Source: an uncultured Brevundimonas sp.
GTDB lineage: Bacteria; Pseudomonadota; Alphaproteobacteria; Caulobacterales; Caulobacteraceae
Length of the DNA: 49,029 nucleotides
Assembly: GCF_937863155.1 (NCBI RefSeq)
Contig: NZ_CALMFB010000043.1
Span: 1 to 49,029, forward strand
Direction: 5' to 3'
Shown here piece after piece: positions 43,292 through 49,029 of the stretch; the stretch's first letter is position 1, and the number at the start of each line of letters is the position of its first letter. The position numbers and the translations under genes are program-made. A model generated the notes under the pieces. That model was not told where the DNA came from and made no database searches. It was given only the letters and a program-made list of their open reading frames with translations.

Positions 43292-43957
43292 GGGCGGCTC
43301 CAGCCCCCCAAAGCTGAGCTGGGCGTCGACGACATCGTAAAGCGCGTGCATGCCCGCCACGAACTCGGCTTGGCCGCCATAGCTGGGGTGCCGCACCGCA
43401 TCGCATGCGACGCCGAGATCCGCCAGGGCTTGGCTGGCGTCCCGACCGATTGCAACGATCCTAGCCGGCTGCACCATCTCGATTAGGGCTTCCAGCAAGG
43501 GCCATGTCGCATCCCGCTCCACACGGGTATGCGGTCGGTTCGACATCGGGTCTTCCGCAAGGTGCGGATGGAAGGGGAAGACGTTCCACAGCATGGTCGG
43601 GCGCTGCACCCGCCGCAGAACGCTCCATACGACCGCCGCCGTCCGTTCCGCCACAACCGGTCCCTCGGTGGCCCTGACGAGGGTGATGTCGCCCATCAAG
43701 GCCGAAGCCGAGGCGAGATGAACCTCGTCGGTCAGGGGCACTCCGGTCCGGCGGCCGCCCCGATAGCCGAGGTCTCGCCCAATCCACATGGTGGCAGCGT
43801 CCACCTCGACGGCCCGCTCCAGAAAAAGGCGCAGGTTTTCCCGGCGCAGCGAGGGGGCGTCTGACCGGTCGCAGACAGCGCACTGGTCGCGCCAGGGATT
43901 GAACACATTGGGAAGGGAGGCGCTCTGGAGCGCATCGACAAAGGCGGTGGGTGTCAT
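43277..43957 (-). CDS. Uracil-DNA glycosylase-family protein
   Basis: A 226-residue protein from ATG 43955-43957 (MTPTAFVDALQSASLPNVFN). The frame is open further upstream but overlaps the MazG gene. Motif 1 is MWIGRDLGYRGGRRTGVPLT (compare GxxPG...TG of UDGs), LWNVFPFHPHLAEDP is the strand with the substrate Asn, and the catalytic-loop-like RHPSYGGQAEF is near the C-terminus. N-terminal FNPWRDQCAVCDRSDAP has a Cys pair. It excises uracil or a related base from DNA. Its start overlaps the MazG stop by 4 nt (ATGA), so the two are co-translated. Confidence 0.88.
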   Translation of the reverse strand: MTPTAFVDALQSASLPNVFNPWRDQCAVCDRSDAPSLRRENLRLFLERAVEVDAATMWIGRDLGYRGGRRTGVPLTDEVHLASASALMGDITLVRATEGPVVAERTAAVVWSVLRRVQRPTMLWNVFPFHPHLAEDPMSNRPHTRVERDATWPLLEALIEMVQPARIVAIGRDASQALADLGVACDAVRHPSYGGQAEFVAGMHALYDVVDAQLSFGGLEPPSMLN

Positions 43958-45153
43958 GATGCGAGGGGCTCTACACGCAGCGACCGAGTCTCGAAATCCA
44001 GGATCACCCGGCCGCGGCGGTGCTGACGCAGATATCGGAAGACTTCGTATCCCTGGAGGATCGCCTCCTCCCAAAGCCACAGAGGGAGGCGGTCCGCCTC
44101 GTAGCCGGCCACGAACTGCTTGATCTGCTTGAGCAAATCTAAGGGCAGTTTTCCGATCTCCACCCCCTCGAAATAATTCAGCCGCTGCGCTTGGCCGAAC
44201 ACCCAAGTCGAGACGCCCTCCTCGATCAGGATCGCCCGGGCTCCGTCCTCGGCGTCGTCGATCTGCGGCTGGCTCTTGCGCTTCAGCCGCATCAAGGCCC
44301 TCGTCACCGGCGACCAGCCGAGCACGGCGACGAAGGCATAGTGGAAGACGTCGTGGAACCGGTAGTCATCCGGCTCTAGAGAATTGTCGGTGAGGCGATC
44401 GCCGATGAACAGAGCGTTGCAGCGTTGGAAAACATAGTCCTTGTCTCCGACACGCTTTTCGTAGACCTCGACCTCCAGCCGACGCGGCAGTTGCTCGTCC
44501 GGATCCGCATCGGCGTCGAAGGCCTCCGGATACTCCCGCTTCTCCGGCCATCGATCAAAGATTTTGTAGGTGTTCTTGATAGCCGCCACCTCCAAGGTCA
44601 GGTGAGCCTCACGCGACGCCCGCAACAGCCGGGTCAGGATCGCCGACAGACGCATAGGCAGAAGACCCTGATCGAGCTCGAGTCGGCCGGCCTGGAAATC
44701 CCCGATCAGCAGGCCGACGTCCGAAGCGAGGTCGAGCAACGTCTCTTCGAAGTTGGCGGTTGGCGCGCCCCCCGGCGCGATCGGGTGAGGCTGGAGCGCC
44801 TCAAAGGTCAGCGTCGGATCGTCGACGCCTCTCCACTGCGCGTCTCGCCTATAAAGATGGGCGGCGACAGCGCTAAGGGCCACTCCGCCTCGTCGCGCTA
44901 CCGCCGCGAGATACCAAAGAACGTCGCCCAGCTCCTCGGTCACGGCGTCTGAATGACTGCGGTAGGAGGCAGGATCGCGTTGCTTTTTCTTCAGTTCGCT
45001 TAGGAGGCTTCCCACCTCGCCTACTAGACCGAGAAGGGGAAAGGCGAGCGATTGGCCTTCGACACCGCGGTCCGTTCGTGCCGCGGCTGCTGCGTATCCC
45101 CCCACCGTCAGCGGTCTATAATCTTCCACTCCCGCCCCCCGCTTCGTTCTCAT
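43954..45153 (-). CDS. MazG-like all-alpha NTP pyrophosphohydrolase, two-part protein
   Basis: The protein has 399 residues; a GTG 8 codons in is an alternative start. Residues ~30-105 are a MazG domain, LLGLVGEVGSLLSELKKKQR and AVTEELGDVLWYLAAVA, with the second metal motif ExxD intact. The first motif is EVGS rather than ExxE, a known subfamily variant. A second region (~240-340) has YRFHDVFHYAFVAVLGWSPV and DDAEDGARAILIEEGVSTWV, resembling another all-alpha pyrophosphohydrolase-like fold. It likely cleaves dNTPs or NTPs. It is first in the operon with UDG. Confidence 0.85.
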   Translation of the reverse strand: MRTKRGAGVEDYRPLTVGGYAAAAARTDRGVEGQSLAFPLLGLVGEVGSLLSELKKKQRDPASYRSHSDAVTEELGDVLWYLAAVARRGGVALSAVAAHLYRRDAQWRGVDDPTLTFEALQPHPIAPGGAPTANFEETLLDLASDVGLLIGDFQAGRLELDQGLLPMRLSAILTRLLRASREAHLTLEVAAIKNTYKIFDRWPEKREYPEAFDADADPDEQLPRRLEVEVYEKRVGDKDYVFQRCNALFIGDRLTDNSLEPDDYRFHDVFHYAFVAVLGWSPVTRALMRLKRKSQPQIDDAEDGARAILIEEGVSTWVFGQAQRLNYFEGVEIGKLPLDLLKQIKQFVAGYEADRLPLWLWEEAILQGYEVFRYLRQHRRGRVILDFETRSLRVEPLAS

Positions 45154-45583
45154 CCCATCGTTATTCGAACGATTCGGACGAGGCGTCTCCCGCAGACTGC
45201 CCGCTTCCAGCAGCGGCGCGGCCTCCGATCGAAACGCTGTGATGGTGGTCGAAAAGACGCCTTAGGCCGCGACAAGCGGACCTCCCTAACAGCCGCTTCG
45301 AGTCAGAAGCGGACTTCGGCGCGCGCTGCCGAACGAACGTCGGCTCCTGACCCGAAGGCGAAGTTCGGAATGTCCGTTGTCGAGCAGAATTCGGCTTGGC
45401 TCGTTAGCGTCTGGGCCTGACTCATCGCTGATCTTGGAAGGTCTGCTCCGGGACCCTACGCTGGAACCTAATCCAGTGCGTCCGCAGCGTCCGGTTCTGA
45501 CGCCATAGATCAGGGCAGGTCTTTGACGAAGGAATAGTCCAGACCACGAACGTCTTCGGACGGCGGCGAAAGTCGAAGGTATG

Positions 45584-45633
45584 AAAATCCGTCGGGCATT
45601 GCCCATGCCGGTTCGATCTCGGCCGCCCCCACC
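45584..45633 (+). other. 3' fragment of a tRNA-Leu, probable attachment-site scar
   Basis: The sequence starts at the 3' side of an anticodon loop (AAAATCCG), continues through a long variable arm, a perfect T-arm GCCGG-TTCGATC-TCGGC, an acceptor 3' strand CGCCCCC and A73, then CCG instead of CCA. No 5' half is present. This anticodon-loop-to-3'-end extent is what tRNA-targeting integrases duplicate. The matching full gene (expected acceptor GGGGGCG) is not in the window. Confidence 0.7.
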
Positions 45634-45713
45634 GAAGACCTGAACGATTTGAGATGACGAGTACCCTCTGTGGGCGCGCGGCCGCTGCAAGACGCGCGGG
45701 AACCGAATTGGAA

Positions 45714-45737
45714 AAGCCCGTCATCGCTGACGGGCTT
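45714..45737 (+). terminator. Hairpin terminator downstream of the tRNA-Leu fragment
   Basis: A perfect 10-bp stem AAGCCCGTCA/TGACGGGCTT with loop TCGC is followed by CCCTTATTCC. It may be the original tRNA terminator carried along with the fragment. The T-run is weak. Confidence 0.65.
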
Positions 45738-45889
45738 CCCTTATTCCATAGACGATGAGGGGAGGCCGAAGCCCGCGAGTCTCAAAGTCGATGGTGTATA
45801 GATGGGCAACGGTTGAGAGGGTGTCAACCCGCGTTGGCATTGTATGGCTCATCGACAAACAGCGCGGGGTTTGCGACAGCCAGAAAGCC

Positions 45890-46558
45890 ATGCCGTTCAG
45901 CGCCGAAGAGCTTCGCGATCTACCGGATATAATCTCCGCGCCTCGATTTGCGACCTATCTGCAGGCCAAGGGCGGCCATGTCGCCGATGCTCTGGAACTC
46001 TACGCCTGGAATGCCGAGGTGTCGGCGGCCTTCATGGTGCCTCTCCATCTGGCCGAAGTCGCCATCCGCAACGCCGCAGCGGAAGCCATCCAGGCGGTCC
46101 ACGGCGCGAACTGGCCTTGGGTCAACGGCTTCATTCGGGGCCTGCCTCGGGCGCACGGCCGCAGCTACGACGCTGGGACCAATCTGCAGGCCGTGGCCCA
46201 AGTCCAGCCCACGGTCGGGAAGGTCGTCTCAGAGCTCAACTTCGTCTTCTGGGAAAAGGTCTTCACCACAAGCCAGGACTTCAAAATCTGGGACCAACAG
46301 CTCTGGGCCGTACTGCCGGGATGCCCCGGTATCGCGGGCGGCATGACCGTCGCCCAGGCAAGGGCCCAGGTTCATGCGGACCTCCATCATGTCCGCAAGC
46401 TTCGCAACCGGATCGCGCACCATGAACCGATCTTCGTGCGGCGGTTGGCCGACGATCTCGCCGTGGTCCGCCGGCTTATCGCATGGCGCAGGCCCGAGGC
46501 GGCCAACTGGATGGACAAGGTTGAACGCGTCAGCGGTCTGCTCGCAATCCAGCCCTGA
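45890..46558 (+). CDS. Abi-like protein with HEPN RNase motif
   Basis: A 222-residue protein from ATG 45890 (MPFSAEELRDLPDIISAPRF); in-frame codons extend upstream to 45755. The middle LHLAEVAIRNAAAEAIQAVH and C-terminal HHVRKLRNRIAHHEPIFV contain the Abi_2/AbiD-type pattern with the HEPN ribonuclease motif R-N-x3-H (R172-H177). Such proteins abort infection by cleaving RNA. It is monocistronic and converges with the FRG-domain gene, 55 nt apart. Confidence 0.85.
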   Translation: MPFSAEELRDLPDIISAPRFATYLQAKGGHVADALELYAWNAEVSAAFMVPLHLAEVAIRNAAAEAIQAVHGANWPWVNGFIRGLPRAHGRSYDAGTNLQAVAQVQPTVGKVVSELNFVFWEKVFTTSQDFKIWDQQLWAVLPGCPGIAGGMTVAQARAQVHADLHHVRKLRNRIAHHEPIFVRRLADDLAVVRRLIAWRRPEAANWMDKVERVSGLLAIQP

Positions 46559-46613
46559 GCCGGGTCGATCATCGGCCGCCTACACGGCCACGGAAGAAGT
46601 GAGCCTTCGGGAC

Positions 46614-48035
46614 TTAGCTGCCCAGCATCCCAAAGTCGCCATCGTCCAGTTCCATCCACTGTAGTGTTTGCGGGTCTGATACGGGGTTGACGCCCTTTAG
46701 GTGAAAGACTCGGTCACGAACCAAGAAGGGGTCTGTGTCCGCCAGCACGTGCTCAAAATGCTCCGCGACAACCAGATGGTGAGCATGGTGAAGCGCATTT
46801 CCACATTTGCATTCTTCCGGGTGATCGACCCTCGACCAGCAGCCGTCCGCGCCGACAGAGAAATATGTTCCGCGGTTGATGCCGAAGCCTGCAGGACGAG
46901 CGCCGGGATGTTCGACCTCAAGCTCAGTCAGAAGGATAGCGCCATCCTGCTGGGCTTCGAGGTAGATTCCTTTGCCATAGGCAGATCCCTGCCGACCGTA
47001 GGGATGGCGGATGAGGCCGTCGATCTCGACGGCGATCGAACGTTTCTCCCTGACTAAGGCCGTCAGCAGCGGGAAGCTCATCGAGCCTGCTGACGTACCG
47101 TGAAACAGGATCTCGTGGGTCAGATAGAAGGTCGTGTCGCCGAAGCGCATCCCTGGTTTGACGCTGTCCGCCAGCCAGAACCGCCGATAGAGGGCGGCGG
47201 ATGGCGGCAGTCTTCGAAGCGTCTGAACCTCATACTCCGGCAGGGGGAGCCCCCGCTGGAAAAAGTCGATGTCGATCGGATCGTCGATCTCGATCTCGAT
47301 CTCGATCTTGGTCCAAGGGATCGACAACAACGACGCCATGACGGGATCGACAGCAGGGCCTGGGAAGAGGCGGTCTGTCGTCAGCCGCGCCTCGTCGGCA
47401 TAGGCAGCGAAAACGACGTTTGGCGCGCGGATAATCGCGATGACACAATCGTCCGGCAGGTTTCCAGCGAGGGGCCCCACCATGAACGCCGACTGCGCGG
47501 AGCAGCGGTGCCGTCCTTGTTCGGTCGCGATCTCAACCAAATCGACGGCGTTGATGTTGCCTGCCCGAAGCGCCTTGCGGCTGATCGCGTAGATGCACCC
47601 GTGACCGTCGGCTGGCGTGTAGCTCGCGCGCAAGCGACGGACGAATGCCGGATCTTCCCAGCAATCCTCGATCAGTTCTCCGCACGGCTCGGTCTTGTAC
47701 GCCTGTCCCGCGAACCAAGCCGCAACCGCGGGATCAGCGGTCGCGTCGAGAAAAAAGGATCTCCACCCGTAGTGCTGAAGGATCGCCTGATCCACCGCCA
47801 TATCGGTTTGGCCATCGAAGCTTTTTACGTAGGTCGCGAGGATCGTCCGTGAGTAGTGCCACCATTTCAGCATCCGGTCGGGCTGGCAGCCTTGGCGATC
47901 AATACTGCTACGGAGATCGGGGCCGCCATCCGCTCGGAAATACTCACGCGTCTGGCCGCGCAGAAGAACGCCAGGCGGAAGATCGGCCAGAGCGGCCTTT
48001 AGCGCATCCAAGTCTCCGCACTCTATGGTCTTCAC
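46614..48035 (-). CDS. FRG-domain protein with possible C-terminal ADP-ribosyltransferase-like region
   Basis: A 473-residue protein from GTG 48033-48035, chosen because GGGAG lies at good spacing; a GTG at 48047 is also in frame. The N-terminal FRG domain shows LLRGQTREYFR and AILQHYGWRSFFLDATADPA then VAAWFA. The C-terminal part has EILFHGTSAGSMSF (H312-G-T) and GSAYGKGIYLEAQ (Y358), spaced like the H and Y of the PARP-type H-Y-E signature. FRG proteins occur in phage-defence and toxin contexts. The function is inferred, not known. Confidence 0.8.
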   Translation of the reverse strand: MKTIECGDLDALKAALADLPPGVLLRGQTREYFRADGGPDLRSSIDRQGCQPDRMLKWWHYSRTILATYVKSFDGQTDMAVDQAILQHYGWRSFFLDATADPAVAAWFAGQAYKTEPCGELIEDCWEDPAFVRRLRASYTPADGHGCIYAISRKALRAGNINAVDLVEIATEQGRHRCSAQSAFMVGPLAGNLPDDCVIAIIRAPNVVFAAYADEARLTTDRLFPGPAVDPVMASLLSIPWTKIEIEIEIDDPIDIDFFQRGLPLPEYEVQTLRRLPPSAALYRRFWLADSVKPGMRFGDTTFYLTHEILFHGTSAGSMSFPLLTALVREKRSIAVEIDGLIRHPYGRQGSAYGKGIYLEAQQDGAILLTELEVEHPGARPAGFGINRGTYFSVGADGCWSRVDHPEECKCGNALHHAHHLVVAEHFEHVLADTDPFLVRDRVFHLKGVNPVSDPQTLQWMELDDGDFGMLGS

Positions 48036-48209
48036 GATTGCTCCCACGCAGGTCCAGGATCGGACAGGGGCCAGTCGCGCCGGATCCCTCCTTCAAGGCT
48101 AGAAGAAACGCCGTGTCTAATCTGAAAAAGCAATGGTCTCGCTGGACGGGCCGATACACGGTAAACTCGCAATCGGTGGAACGATTCCGCCAGCGGTCTG
48201 GTCCTATGC

Positions 48210-48395
48210 ATGAGCCTTGCTGAACTCGAACCACCGGCGAAATCCGCCGCGCCGGGCCAATACCTCGGCTTCTCGCTTCAGCAGCTGCGCGCCTGCCACC
48301 ACCTGTTTTCCGCGCCGGACGGGGATAGCGTCTCCCTAGAGCATCTTGACGATGTCGCCCGTCACCGAGCGGACGGCACGGTGCTGTCAGGTTAA
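48210..48395 (+). pseudogene. 5' stump of a truncated defence-type nuclease gene
   Basis: A 61-codon frame from ATG 48210 ([20 protein letters not shown]) continues [40 protein letters not shown], then stops in TAA as the sequence changes to an IS6-like end. This N-terminal pattern (GQYLGFSLQ...VSLEHLDDV) resembles the dsDNA-endonuclease N-terminus of DUF4297/ABC-3C type effectors, which normally run several hundred residues. It is probably disrupted by the IS. Confidence 0.6.
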
Positions 48396-49029
48396 GTAGC
48401 CCGAGCTCAGAAACCCCCTACCCCGCTCGGCTCATGCCGTAGCCGCCGCCCAAGCGGCATCCGCCTCCGCGCGGAAGCGGCGAAGCGTGGATCGGCTGAT
48501 CAGATGCCGCTGGAGATTGAAGGTGTTGTAGATCGCGGCGTGGGTGGTGAGGAATTTCTGGGCGGAGGCTTGGGATTTGAAGCCCTGCTGCTGTCGCTCT
48601 CGTCGTCGGATCGGCAGGTGGGAATTCTCGATCCGATTGTTCTCGCGGAGCCGACCTGGTCGATGAAGGTGTTTCAACCCCAACTCCCGCATCGCCGATC
48701 CGTACGAAGCCAAGCCATCTGTGGTGATCCGTTCTGGCTCAACCGGCTGATTTCGCAGGAGGCGACCGAGCAACTTCAGCGCCGCCTCGTTGTCCCGCCG
48801 ACGCTGCACGACCAGGTCGAGAACCTCGCCCTCGTCGTCGACGGCTCGCCACAGATACATCCGCCGACCGCCGATCCAGCAGACCATCTCGTCCAGATGC
48901 CATTGCGGCGACGGCGCCGGTCGCCGCTTCTTCAGCCGTCGGGCGACCAACGGGCCGAACTTGATTGTCCAGCAGGGTGTTGTCAGCCCAAACTGATTGC
49001 GGGCTAAGGGAGGCGGCCGTAGCGTCTCC
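48396..49029 (-). mobile_element. IS6-family insertion sequence, one end outside window
   Basis: The transposase fills most of this stretch. The left boundary must lie between the interrupted gene (ends ~48390) and the transposase stop at 48432; the inverted repeat cannot be confirmed because the other end lies beyond 49029. Confidence 0.7.
48432..49029 (-). CDS. IS6-family DDE transposase, N-terminus beyond window end
   Basis: About 199 residues are in view, in a frame open to the window edge. The DDE catalytic residues appear in PQWHLDEMVCWIGGRRMYLW, ITTDGLASYGSAMRELGLK and ENNRIENSHLPIRRRERQQQ, with CWTIKFGP upstream of the catalytic core as in IS6 enzymes. The C-terminus SRSTLRRFRAEADAAW is complete. 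The first ~20 residues in view match the family less well, so the N-terminus may be altered. Confidence 0.93.
   Translation of the reverse strand, partial: ETLRPPPLARNQFGLTTPCWTIKFGPLVARRLKKRRPAPSPQWHLDEMVCWIGGRRMYLWRAVDDEGEVLDLVVQRRRDNEAALKLLGRLLRNQPVEPERITTDGLASYGSAMRELGLKHLHRPGRLRENNRIENSHLPIRRRERQQQGFKSQASAQKFLTTHAAIYNTFNLQRHLISRSTLRRFRAEADAAWAAATA

Larger units (their letters stand above)
45154..45889. other. Gene-poor gap between MazG and the Abi-like gene
   Basis: No convincing protein gene is present. Minus-strand frames at 45286-45690 and 45422-45724 cross a tRNA fragment and look spurious. The gap holds the 3' tRNA-Leu fragment (45584-45633) and a terminator (45714-45737). Promoters for the divergent MazG and Abi-like genes should lie at its two ends. 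Confidence 0.6.

Noticed and set aside
45286-45724. Minus-strand frames with DRTGMGNARR-type sequence
   Set aside because: These read antisense through the tRNA-Leu fragment. Similar translated tRNA antisense sequences are common spurious annotations.

Overview
The window is high-GC DNA from an alphaproteobacterium of the Caulobacteraceae, most likely Brevundimonas or a close relative. The evidence is an SpmX-type polarity muramidase, a flaF/flbT/flagellin cluster, the yacG-RNase E/G-maf-infA and murA-DUF2948-UPF0262 blocks, and a tRNA-His without G-1 and with A73. All functional calls come from reading motifs, gene order and translated frames. No database search was run.

Positions 1-32501 are ordinary chromosome. 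In order they hold: the start of an acyl-CoA carboxylase beta subunit; a cNMP-binding/patatin protein; tRNA-His; an M48 lipoprotein protease; exbB-exbD-tonB with a terminator; tRNA-Phe; the yacG to murA block with maf, infA, UPF0262 and DUF2948; tRNA-Thr; an IPTL-CTERM surface protein; msrB; an S41-like protein that lacks the nucleophile serine; a biotin-dependent carboxylase alpha subunit; two DUF805 membrane proteins; lipB; an orphan FliN-like protein; tRNA-Leu(GAG); mgtE; spmX; isovaleryl-CoA dehydrogenase; an ExoD-like protein; flagellin-flaF-flbT with a divergent FlbA-like TPR protein; a MoxR ATPase; an HD hydrolase and an NrtR-like regulator; and tRNA-Ser(CGA). The carboxylase subunits and the isovaleryl-CoA dehydrogenase point to leucine and propionyl-CoA catabolism.

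Positions 32502-49029 form an accessory island directly after tRNA-Ser. The first part (32758-38866) is a large serine recombinase, DUF2924, DUF3489, a ParB/DNA-methyltransferase fusion, DUF5681 and a terminase large subunit, with no capsid, portal or tail genes. The second part (39710-45153) is the most interesting. A plus-strand operon encodes an acyl-carrier-like protein, an XRE regulator, an ImmA/IrrE metallopeptidase whose C-terminus looks like a chagasin (I42) cysteine-protease inhibitor, a papain-like C1 cysteine protease, and a thymidylate-synthase-fold protein. Converging on it with a 15-bp overlap is a two-gene minus-strand operon for a MazG-type NTP pyrophosphohydrolase and a uracil-DNA glycosylase. 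I read this as a candidate undescribed immune or stress module: a protease held by an inhibitor that a metalloprotease could release, linked to thymidylate/uracil metabolism. This is inference from domains and gene order.

The third part (45154-49029) contains a 3' tRNA-Leu fragment that starts at the anticodon loop (a probable attachment scar), an Abi-like HEPN protein, an FRG-domain protein with a possible C-terminal ADP-ribosyltransferase motif, the stump of what looks like another defence gene, and an IS6-family transposase that runs off the window end. Together these make a defence island.
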